Assembly (NCBI GenBank): GCA_963971285.1
Contig: OZ020251.1
Coordinates: 8,308,001-8,372,000 of the forward strand
DNA: 64,000 nt
Source of the DNA: Astropecten irregularis
Lineage: Eukaryota > Echinodermata > Asteroidea > Paxillosida > Astropectinidae
Direction: 5' to 3'
Positions 32,041 to 44,100 of this stretch are shown one piece after another. Both the position numbers and the translations under genes were made by a program. The notes below the pieces were generated by a model. It saw nothing but the letters and a program-made list of their open reading frames with translations. It did not search any database and had not been told where the DNA came from. Each line of letters opens with the position of its first letter. Position 1 is the first letter of the stretch.

Positions 32041-32944
32041 GTCACCAAACATGCAAAGCCTCAAATCTTTCAAGAATGAATTGGTTCGAAATTAAAGTAC
32101 ATCCACCGATACAATGTATGAACCAATTACATGGATCAATTTGACATTTTGGGAACAAAAGGCGAGGAAATGCCAAGGACAAAGAAAAATTACCACCACG
32201 TAACAGTACCACAATAAACAACAAGCATTTTTCCAACCACCATATATTTATTTTACAATTAATTAAGTACAAAATAAACACAATTTATGTCTAATAATGG
32301 CAATATAACGCAAAGAGAAGTTTGGGGAAAACAATGAAAAGTATTACCAGTCATTGAAAGGTGAACACGGAAAAAAATAATGTCCCCAGTTCTAATTGCG
32401 CTCCAGTAATTTTTCTTTGTTCAACTTTCAGTGACTTAAAAAATCAGTCCTATAAATAAACATGTTATATAATTATATTATGATTATTAATATTCATGAT
32501 TCAAATACTTAAGTCAAAAAATAGTCAAAAATACACACATATCTAGATATTCAATTAAATCATTGCTAGGCATGTTCACGCCAACAAATTACAAATGCCA
32601 GAATGTTTTTGTTTTTCTTTAGAAACATTTAAATAACTGTCACTGAAAAGACAGCAGAAATTCTGTGCCGCCACCATTCTGTGCCGTCTTGGGCGCGATA
32701 TGCATAGTTAATTTTCAATATTTGTATATGCGCCCGAAGTGTCATGTGTCATGGCGATCACCACATCTCGCCCTGGGTACGAAACCACACTATCATACAG
32801 AAGAAAAAAATTGTCAGTAACCAGAAAATACGAATTTTCAGATAAAACTAATGACGGGGTACCGCAGATGTCGCACCGGGAAGAGAGCCGACTGTGCTTC
32901 AGAATGTCATGATACACTTACACTGCATTGAAACTTGAATTCCA

Positions 32945-33190
32945 TTAAAGGCAATATCATACTTTGGTTTTCTCAAAGAAATGCTGATTTATGGCCAAAA
33001 ATATCAAGGATGATACAGTAAAAGTCATCTGTGAAAATGTTCTTTCTGGATAAATACAGCATTTCACTCCGAATCATTTTATTGGCATGTTTTAACCATC
33101 GTCATCGTTATACCCAGTTAAGTTATACATGTAAGTAAATCTGTGAAGATTTGTGCTCTGTATGCTACCAAAGTATGATAGTACCTTTAA
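32945..33190. mobile_element. piggyBac-like MITE (TTAA), short copy
   Basis: TTAA-AGGCAATATCATACTTTGG at the left and GTATGATAGTACCT-TTAA at the right. Directly abuts the next element, sharing the TTAA. Confidence 0.75.
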
Positions 33191-33551
33191 AGGTAGTATC
33201 ATACTTCGGTAAGACACCAACAAAGAAATGTTCACAGATGTATGTTTAACTTACAGGGTATGAAGATGATGGTGATAGAAACATACCGTTAAAATTCTTC
33301 CGCCTGAAATGGTGTACTTGTCCAGAAATTAGTAAAACAACGACCGAAAATCTTTTTGATCTTATAAAAGATCAAAAATAAAAGAGAAAAAAACTTAAGA
33401 AATACTGTGGCCGTTTTCACTGTTTTCTCAAAAAGTGGGCACCGTATGGGACTGAAATTTTCACAGATGACTATTATTGTATCCTCCTTGATATTTATGC
33501 CCATGAATCTGTATTTCTTTGACAAAAACCAATGTATGATACTACCTTTAA
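33187..33551. mobile_element. piggyBac-like MITE (TTAA), best-preserved copy
   Basis: TTAA-AGGTAGTATCATACTTCGG at the left and GTATGATACTACCT-TTAA at the right; about 365 bp. Internal features shared by the family are the aaagatcaaaaataaaag tract and aaaaagtgggcaccgtatggg. Confidence 0.82.
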
Positions 33552-34319
33552 CTCTAAATGTATGTGTTTGAGAAGTACACTCATTCATAATTCGGGGGGG
33601 AAATATCTCATTCACTCACGGTCATCTTGCTCAAGACAACTTGACTGAAGTACATGTACCCACAACATGTAAAACATGGGCACCGCAGACACAAACAACA
33701 AAAAATTAAGAAATAAAGCACGTTATGAAACTGAACGGGAATGTTGTGGCCATGAGTCCTTTAGAACAAAGACTGTGTGAACCATGTGAAAGAAATTCAT
33801 TACAAGAAGTCCTATAAATGGGGCATATCATTAACATATTTACAAACTACCATTGCACCTAAAACGTGAAAAAAAATGACATCACAAGAAAATAAAGAGA
33901 AATGGATAGTTAAGTCCTTATTATGAGACCAACTACTTTCCTCACAAGCCTGCTACACCCTTAAAGCTTTAAAAGCTTTTATGAACAAATTATACCTATT
34001 TCTGGATACGCTGGAATACAAAACAGACAGATAAAGTTCACTATATTACACATATTTAGTTTTTGGCAAAACACACACAATTACCAACATTGAATGCAAT
34101 CTTGCAATTGAAAGACTTCCTTTATAAGCAGCTGACTTGGAATGTTATGATGGTAGTCCTGAGTAAAACTAACTAACTGAGTAATACAATTCTAATCTTA
34201 ATCTTGATTAAGACACGTATAGGGCAAACATCATATTGCTGTATACTGTAGCAAATACCTACATGTACCCCAAACCTACGACATTACTACATGCAGAAAT
34301 GTATATAATAAATTCTATC

Positions 34320-34560
34320 AAAAAATGTGCCATAGGAATACTGCACAGTGTGGTATTTTGAAGGACACAGGACTATACAGCCCTAGCACTTTAACTGTAT
34401 ATGGGGCTAATAGTTGACCCGACTAAGTCCAAGTCCAAGAGATGTGTCATTGGGATATTGCACAGTGTGGTATTATGAAGGACACAGGACTGTAGAGCCC
34501 ATGCACTGTAACCAGACGGTCTCCTAAGTCCTAACTTGGTCCAAGTCCAAAGAATGTTCT
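34320..34560. repeat. ~115-bp tandem duplication downstream of POFUT1
   Basis: atactgcacagtgtggtatt...caggactatacagccc (34336 on) is repeated as atattgcacagtgtggtatt...caggactgtagagccc (34455 on). Both are followed by taagtcc-aagtcca words like those at 35.3 kb. Confidence 0.65.
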
Positions 34561-34635
34561 CCACATCTGCTTGGTCCAAATATTGACCCGGAAGGATAAA
34601 TTGAAGAATGTTGTTACGGAAGCATCTAGAATAGG

Positions 34636-34890
34636 TACTCTCTAAATGCAAAAGAGTGAAAACGCACTCTTTGAAGAGCCATACATGTATGGGGGGCAAC
34701 TCTTTTTCGAGCTGTTTTCCACTCTTTTTAGAGTGACGTTTGCATCGTTTTGAGTGATTTTTTACTCTGCCCCAGTGTGAAAACCACTCAAAAAGAGTGA
34801 AATATCCCACAACTCTTTTTTAAGAGCAATATGAAGGACAACTCGATTTTAAACGAGTGGTATATTTCACTCTTTTGCATTTAGAGGGTA
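34636..34890. mobile_element. TIR element with repeated CACTCTTTT motif, just 3' of POFUT1
   Basis: TACTCTCTAAATGCAAAAG at the left and its complement CTTTTGCATTTAGAGGGTA at the right. The interior is a string of ACTCTTTTT / AAAAAGAGT motifs in both orientations. It could contribute to the POFUT1 3' UTR. Confidence 0.75.
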
Positions 34891-34932
34891 TTGACTTCTA
34901 TAAAAAAAAACTGTTGTAGCTTTTTGGGGCTT

Positions 34933-35109
34933 TTAGTGAAACCCTGTGTATTCCTGTCCCCAGAATATGGAAGGTCTACCATTAGCATCGCGGTCTCGCT
35001 TCACGAAGGATGTAAACGAAGAGACACAAGACCCGATGAAGTAGTCAGCCTGAGCGAGGATCATCAGGTCCACCTGGGGAGTGTCTGGATCTAGGTAGTG
35101 GACAGAGAC
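34933..35109 (-). CDS. POFUT1: POFUT1 exon 8: C-terminal catalytic part
   Basis: Residues 379-436, starting after a CTCTCCAG acceptor. It covers [16 protein letters not shown] and [15 protein letters not shown] and ends [10 protein letters not shown] then TAA. Vertebrate POFUT1 ends in a KDEL-like tetrapeptide for ER retrieval; none is present here. A 255-bp TIR element begins 43 bp downstream. Confidence 0.9.
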   Translation of the reverse strand, partial: VSVHYLDPDTPQVDLMILAQADYFIGSCVSSFTSFVKRDRDANGRPSIFWGQEYTGFH

Positions 35110-38100
35110 CTGGAGAGAAAGAGGCATATGGATATTAGGACATGTACATGTAGGCTGGTTGAAAGTCAGGCATTTCCATGAAAAACGTGATTACTGGCAT
35201 ACATTGACAAACGGCAACATCAAATCAATGTTGGAGTAGAGTCCTCAGATCCGAGTACAGAGCACTCAGAGTACTTCAAGGTCTAATACTGGGCCAAGTC
35301 CAAGTACATTGCTAACAGTGCCGAGTACGGGCTGAGTCCGAGTACTTTTTTATCGAGTCCAAGTTTTTTCAAAGTCCAAGTACGGGCCAAGTTCGAGTAA
35401 AACGACATCAAGTACACCCCGAGTACATTTCTTATCTAGAACATTGCGCCGGCATGCTCCAATTAGAGATCGTGACACGTTTGTGTACATGTGCACAACC
35501 TCTTCCCCACTCCTAACCTTGTGATGAACGAGGTCAATAAAAAGAAGGTTGCAATATATTTCGCTGGTATTTTTGTAGTGTTCCGTAGGAATAGGATAAT
35601 ACAAATGTGCTGCATAGAGTCAATAACGCAATACATTCATCATTATTTTAATAAGTTTAGTATCGAAAAATAAATATGAACAAATCCAAATTTTATATCG
35701 AGTACTTGCAAATGGGATCAAGTCAGTTCACAGAGTACAATTTGTCAAGTTCGGGGACGAGTCCGAGTATGAAATTACGAGTACGGGCCGAGTACTTGTT
35801 TTGTTTGAGTACTTATGACCGAGTACAGGCCAAGTACTTAGCGGTACTCGAGTTGTACTCGAGTTTGTACTCGAGTTTGAGTCGAGTATGAGTACTCCAA
35901 ACTGACTGCCACAGGTGGGATTCGAACCCATGACCTCCTGCTTGCTAGTGCAGATGCTATCCAAAACGAAACAAAGGGATTGGCCGACTTGATGAAGTCG
36001 AAGAAAGGCTCCAGCTTCGCCATGTATCTCAAGCCCTTCATTTCATTTAGGACAGCAAATTGCAGCAGCAAAATAAATCTCAAGCTTCTCTCCAAGCCTC
36101 ATTTCATGAAGGCTCTTTGAGAAAAAGAAGCATATCATTCGTTTAATTAGAACCTCAGTAAACTCTTGAAATTCTAATAATCAAAGTATTTGATAAGTTA
36201 TCTTCATGAGAATTTTATTCACACAACCTTGCACACTCTAGACTAGGGAGAGGAACTTAAATACTGGTCAGGCACAACCATTACCAAAAAAGCCTGGCAA
36301 GGCCCAGGCCTTAAAAACTAAAAGAACTCTGAACTTCATAACAATAGAGCTGCTTAAAATCAATAAACTCTGGCTTTTTGATACTGCCAATGACCAAAGT
36401 GGAACCAATCTGTCAATCAGGTTAGTACATACAATGATCCAGGACAAAACAGGAGTTTGAAGCGCTTTCTGAGGTGGGATTATAGAAGCCCAAGAGCCCA
36501 GGCCTTGCCTTGCTTTTGAGAGGCAGGGCCCAACCAATATCAAATTTTCTCTCCCCCAAAGATCAAGACTTACGCCAAGAGGCTCGAGTAACGTCTTGAA
36601 GTCCTCTAGGTAAGGATGACGATCTGTGGCAATGAAGAGGTGCTTAGCGTTGACGTCCTGGAAGACTCTAAGAGTCAGGTCTAGGATGTGAGACAAACTT
36701 GGCAGACACATTTCCTGCAGTGAAGGAATGAACGAGCATAAATATCTGACAAATGAACAGAGATAAACTGCTTTGAGCGGGAGTTGAACCAGCGACGTCG
36801 GGAATCCCGTACCGGCGCTCTTGACAACTGAGCTATCCAACCCTACAGTATGCTGTTGGTATCCCTAATAGTCAATTACATGTACATGTATCTTTGATCA
36901 TTTGGCAGTCACAAGGCTGTGATTGAACTTGCATAAAAACCCTGAAAGCATAGCCCAAAAACTGAAAGTCATACATTTCCTATACTTTTGTACGGGCAAA
37001 GTGAGGCCAAAAAACATGAAATCAGATTTTTCCTGAAAAAAAAAAATCACATCCTTGCAGTCAGAAGCCATGAAACCACTCACACAACCTTACATGTATA
37101 TCCCAAGGATCATTGTAGATTCACGTAGCATTGGCAATGCTGCAACCTAAAAAACCAGTACATGGGGGAGCTACCCAGCTCAGTTGGTACAGGTATGGGT
37201 AACCGGTACGGTATTCTGCAGGTCGCTGGTTAAAATCCAGCTCCAATCAGCTTTTCTTTGTTCACTTTTCAATGACTTAAATTTCACCAGTCAGTTTCCC
37301 TTGTGGCAATTTGATGACAAAGCTATTTGTTATGGTACCATCATCTCACAATCTAATTGGTTCATCTGGAGTGGCAAGGAGTAAGGTTCGCGAGGGAGTT
37401 CTTCCGTCGCATTTTACCTCTTGTGGTCTAGGTTTACAAGCTCGGCCCACAAGAAGATTGGATATTCGGTCCCTATCTGATTCTGTGGATAACACCTGTG
37501 ATGCTTTCCTCCCACATCGACATCTGTATCTTCACGGTACAATTTCGTAGAGTTGTTTCGACACCAAAATTTGCTTAAGCACCAAAAACTTTGGTAAATA
37601 ATATCAGTATAAGCCACCAAAATTTCTTGTGAATGTTATGCTCAGAAAACAATGGCCAAATACAAGTCATACTTCGCGTGTGGGCGATCGTGACATGTTG
37701 TGTGCATGCACACGTGTGGTTTGCGTTGTTGCATGGATGTAGCTATGGGAGGCGTGGCCTACTGGATCGGTCTATTGCTCCCCTTGTCCCTTAGATATGC
37801 CACTTCCTACAACCAATAGATTGACCACAAGACCCTGAGTACCACACACCGGACTACTAGGCCACAGCAATCCAATACTACTGTAGGTTGAAAAGGCGAA
37901 TGTTCCATGATAACCCCCACCCCCATGTGCTGCTAGACATACACTGTAAGACTAGCGATATAATCTAACAGTCAATAAGATTTCTATCAAGTTGGATCTT
38001 ATTTGGAAGGGAAAGACCAGTGAGTGATAGAGCTGCAGGCGAGGTCTTTGAATCAGACAAAAATCGGTCCTTTTCATTCATCAAGGTTCTTTCAGGGAGC

Positions 38101-41100
38101 CAGAAAGACTGGTATTGAGACATTTCCCGCCTCTGTATTTTGATAAGGTATAGCGCCCTCTGTAGACACATACAATGTAAGACTGCTTTAGCCAGATGGG
38201 AGCGGGGAGCAATGCTTGGAAATCATGTTGTTAATATTGTTGTTTATTTGTTTGTTTGTTTGCCTTGTTTCCATTTCTACTGAAAGCCTGACATGGATAA
38301 CCTTTTTTTCATTCCTGGCTAAAACTGAAGTCAGAATTTACCGGTAAAAAATAATTCTGGGTCGGGAGGGTAAAAGATGAGGTGAATTGTGGGATGGCTA
38401 CAATGCTTCTGTGCTACAGGCCAGTACGGGCTTCAATGTGAGTAGTTACAGTGGTCACATGACCTAAAGCTTACCTTAGTAACGGCACCGGGTTTTATTT
38501 CGTGACACTGTGGCGATGCCATGAAAAAGCCCATCGTTGCTATGTCCAGCTCGCAAGCAACAACCTGTAAATTGAAATAAATGTATTGAATTATTATTAT
38601 TATTATTAAATGACAACACGTTGATCAATGAATTTTTAATGGATGAGATTTAAGGCTTGAAAGTGTGTAGAAACACAAAGGTTATCCCAATAATTATTAA
38701 AGATCTTATCTCCTAGCATACCCATTTATCTCCATATCCCAATGCTCCACTGGCTTGTGCTGGCCATCAGACTATCTTACACTGTCATTTTCACTGCAAC
38801 ATTTATGTGAACAAAATTGTTTTGCACACCCTTATTTTGAGTGTTCATTTTAAAGGTTTAGTACAAGAGGACTTATGAAGCAATACTTTGTAGCAAATTG
38901 CTGTATAATATGCATTTTGAATATTACACGTTGTCTTCTTATAGGGACAAAAACTTGACTTAAATCGTGCCAAGCCATTGAAAAGCCAGGCCAGGCCTGG
39001 GCCTTCAGACATGTCAGACCTGAAATCCTCCACTTGTTAACTTCATTAGAATAGAGCGGCTTAAACATTTTAAAATCAATAAAGCCTGGCTGCTGAATAC
39101 TGTCCATGATCAATGTTGACTCAATCTATGGATAGGTTTTGTGCTACAGTAACTATGATCCCTGATAAAGCAGGGGCTTGAACATGATAGTTAAGGGATT
39201 ATATGCATGATAGGAGCCTAAGACATAAGGCAAAGCCCAGGCCTAGCCAGGCTATTCAGTGACAAGGCCCAATCAGTATTAAAGTTGTTCTCCCTTAAAG
39301 ATGGAGAATAACGATTTGTAAAAAAATTAAACAAATACAAATCCTCGTTTATAAGACATATAAGAACCTTCTCATAATATACAATGGGGCTGTTGTTTTT
39401 TCATTATTTAGTAATATTGGAAAGAAAATTTGATAGTAATTGTCAATTCTTGGGACTATTTACCCAAACTGGCTGTAGGTGGCGCTATTTAAATTCATGT
39501 CAATGTGTGATGTAGTCGAGGGGATACGGTCCACGAACGAATCCCCTCGGTGCGCGGGAGTTGTATGGGATTTCCAATGAGTTTTGTGTACATGCGGTTT
39601 TTGTATGCTAAAACTGTCCGAATCACTGCCCGAATGATCATTAATATCCGATTGGTACATTGATTCTTCATCTATGCTGTATTCCTACCAAGGACGGTCG
39701 CCATATGTATCATTTTAAACCATTTTACTTTCGAAATGATTGGAGTGCATGTATCGCGTGTGGGTATGTAATATGCAACACACTGTGTATAAATATTCAT
39801 AAGGAAAGCGAATCCCCTCTTCTACGTCACCAACTTGACGAAAACATGAATATTCATGATATGTAAATGAAACGAAAACGGGCAAAGTCGAGAGAAAATT
39901 TATCATTCTTGGCGAATGTGGAACGGTAAAAGGTGGCTTAAAATTCACATCAAGAAACTTCAAATAGTGAGGGTTTATTATATGTTTACCTTAATTGGAG
40001 CTAGGTGAACAAAATTTTACGTGAACATCTTATTTTTCGAAATCGTTGGAGCCCAGCTTTAAGCATACATGTAACTCTGCATGTTCCACACAAGATGAGC
40101 TGTTTACCACACATTACTACAGTGAAACGCTACTATAATGAAAAATGGAATGCACAGGAATTGTCCATTATAAGTATAGTGGTCGCTTGTTACAGTGAAC
40201 AATGTCCAACATGCCTATACATTGTTAACAAAAAATGGTAGGCAAGGATGACATTCCGTATAGCCAAATGTTCTGTATAGCAGTGTTCGTTTTCATGTAC
40301 ATGTACATTGTGTAGTTCTCCAAAGTACGGAGTCCGCAGCGACACAATGAACCACAATGCGTTTCTCATGGTGAATGATTGGTTTATGATCCAGTCCCGC
40401 TGTGGAGACTGTGATAATATGTGGTAAACAGCTCTTGTCTTGTGTGGTACGTAAATGCAATGGGGTAATAAATACATGGTGTCACGACAAACACCCTACA
40501 TTGTGAACCCACCATGCAAACCTTACATTTTACTAATTGTGTTATCAGTTGTATTTGATCATATGTTGAGTTACACTGTATACAGGGAGCGAAGGTTATC
40601 ATGTACGTGTAAAAATCATAAAAAATCCTTTATCAGGTGTTTGTATATGTACAATTTTTTTACAAATCCTTTGTATGTATTTACAACTGCACTAGACTTC
40701 TTTTTTAATAAAAAAACAAACAAATTTTTCTCTCTAAATTATTTGGGTAGATATAGACACCGACCTTTATGTTTGATCAACGTAATGGCCAATTTTTTCA
40801 AGAAAATGAGAAAACTTACCCAGTCCCCGCCATTTCTAAGATGGACAGCTACCCAAGTGTCCTGGCCAATTGTCTCCGTTATATACGCTCTGGCCTTGGC
40901 GGACCATTCCTCTGTCCAGTGGATGTACTTCTGGACCTTCCGGTTCCCAGGGTTTATTGGAAAACGCCCGGGTGCTTGACCGAGAGCCAGGACTGGATGG
41001 TCAGCTGGAGGAAAACTGAAAAGAATCATGCCTTTTACAAACCAAAATTTGCGAAAAGAAATTTGCTCCAATCCTTGAAATACCCGCTTGCTCATGTGTC

Positions 41101-44100
41101 AATGACTTACAATAATCCAGTCAGTATCCCTTGTGGTTATTTGATGATTCCTAATATTAATGTTTTAATGCCAAATGTGTTTTCAAATTTAGGTGAACAC
41201 TGTTTAATATAGTTACCTGAATATGTACATATATCCCAGACTATACACTGATCCGACAGCGTGAACATGGAGGTAAAGAAAAAACCGCCATAACTGGTGT
41301 GTCCCCGCCCGTATTTTGTCCAGCAACAAAAGAATTTACGTTTGTCGCACCCTATACTGCAGGGTGTACATCCCCTAATCATGGGACATACACCCTGCAA
41401 TTATAGAGCGCAGCGGAGCGTACAAAATTTGTTTGTTGCCAGACAAATGGCAGGCAGGGACACACCAGTAATGGCGGACAGTTTAAAGTGCCGTCGGATC
41501 GGTCTATAGAAAAGATATAACGATCAGTTGAATTGTGGGTTTACAGAAGAATGCTCCGAATATCGTGGACAGAAAACACATGAGGAAGTGCTTTCTACAT
41601 GCTACATGAAGAACAAGAAGAAAACTAGTTGAAATAATCAGGAAAAACAGTTACATTTTCTAGGTCATTCTTTGAGAAAGGAAGAATTGGAAGACGTCGC
41701 AGTGACAGGAAAAATTGAAAGAAAAAGAGCCAGAGGAAGGCAGAGACTCACTTTTATCTCAAGTCTTAGCCGCTGGATGAAGATCAGTGATACTGAAATA
41801 ATAAGAACAGCAAAGGAAAGAAGATTAAGGAGATCCATGGACACCAAATTTTCTGGAAGAAAAAGGCACTTAGAAAGAGAGAGATCTGCATTTAAAGGTA
41901 CCATCATAATGTACTTTGGTAGCATAAAAAACAACATAAATCTTCACTAATTTATGTAGAACTTTGGGTATAAAGATGGTGATGGTACATGTAGAAACAA
42001 ACTGTTAACATTTCTCTGCCTGAAATGCTATACATGTATTTATCCAGCTATAAAGAGTAAAACCAATTGACCAAAAACATGGGCAAAGACTTATCAAGAA
42101 TGATACAGTATTAAACAGTCATCTGTAAAATTCCTGATACAGTCACCTTTGTTTTTGATCTTCCAAAGATCAAAATTGTTCTTTGTAATTCATTGGTTTT
42201 ACTCTTTTCTGGATAAACATGACAAATACAGAATTTCAGGCAGAAAAACAGTATGTTTCTACCATTCGACCATCAACATAATTATACCCTGTAAGTTATT
42301 GACCTGTATCTGTGAAGAATTTTGATTCAGTATGCAACTAAGTATGATAATGCCAGCAAGAAAACAAACACTAACACTACATGTACCTCTTATTCCATGC
42401 ATTTTTAATTGTCACTAATGATTCCTCTTCCTCCATATCGACCATAACTGACAATGTATGAGTGATGCAGTCATCAAATTCCACGGGTGGTTCCATATAT
42501 TCCCAGTATGAACCTCTATCTACAGAAACACAGACAGTCACAGACAGGAATAGTTAGTAGTCTTAGTATTTAATAATTTAATATAGTGTTAGTATTTAAT
42601 AAACAAAATTGAGGATGGGACCTTTCCGATGTCTCCCTAATGTCCACTTTAAGATGCTAAAGTGTCTCTGTAATACCCCATTTGTAATTATAATTTAATA
42701 ATAATAATTTGGGAGGCTAATCATCCTTACTGGCAGCTTTGGTACTGAATTGCGAAGGATGCGGCTACAACGCGAGCGAGTAGCAGGCTTTCATGGCCAA
42801 TCATGGGCACCCTTGGCTGCCAGCCACATCAACCCATGACCACAAAGCACAACCTGAGATCAAATGTGTTTGATTTTTGTGGAAGGAGGGAAACCGGAGA
42901 ACCCGGAGAAAAACCCTTGTACAGTAGCATAGGAGAGAACCAATGAAAAACTCTGCTCACATATTGCCCAAGTAGGGATCGAACCCAGGCCACATTGGTG
43001 AGAGGCGAATGCACTTGCCACCTATGCCCCCAAATGACAGAAAACCATGAAGTGAACACAGAGCCTTTACGAAATGAGGCTTGAGGCTAGCCTTGGGATT
43101 TATTTTGTTACAGCCATTTTGTGTCCTAAATGGAATGAAGGGCTTGAGATACATGGCGAAGCTTGAGTCTTTCTTCGGTGTTGTCATGTGGCCCAATCCC
43201 TTGAAGAACTACATTGTATGCCAAGCCTCAAGTCTGATTTTGTAAAGGCCCGTGGATAATTGTGGGGGAGAAACTTTAAAACTCGTCGGGCCCTGCCACT
43301 GAAGACGTAAACATATAGCGTACGATGCATCATGCACACCGCGTGCACACCAAATGACCGCATGGCCTGGCCCATGCAGCAGCATTGCATCCAGAAAATG
43401 CCAAGATTGGTACATGTATGCAGCTATGCGCGCCGCACTATTCAAAGCATACGTTGTTCACCAGCGAAGTACACATGTACACAGCCACAATCGCAATCGT
43501 GCAGGAAGTGCAAGCCTACATGTCGTACGTACAACGTGTGTATTTGGTGCAGTCAAGTAGCGCTCGGTACCGTGAGTTTCGGCCGGCTTCAAGGCAGATT
43601 TTGCGGTAAGAAATGTGACATGTCACGCTGAGCAAGTTATGAGCGATTTTTACTGAATATTCTGTGAGGTTGCCGGCACCAAATCATCGCAAGATTTTCG
43701 AACACACACGTAGATGGAAACCAGAAAGTCACATACTATAATAACCGCAACAATTTTTGTGGCATGTTTTACACACTCCTACACTGTACATGATATACAG
43801 CGCTATGCATCCATTGATTGTGCACATTATCGACATGTGTGCAATATTGCGCTGTCATTCATTTTTATAAATCGGAGCTCAGGCAACCGAAAAAAAAACC
43901 CCAAAAAAAAAACGTTGTCCGGTTTTCAAAAGCTCCGAAAATGCACAGCACTGGTATTACTATAAAACAACTTTAATACAGTAATCCACACTGTGGACAT
44001 ACTTCGTTTCATGGAGCATGGCAGGCCTTTGAACTTCAACATGTATCCCCTCCGTTGAGCCTGAAGCCAGTGCTTCGGGGCAAGCTTCGTCATGAAGACT

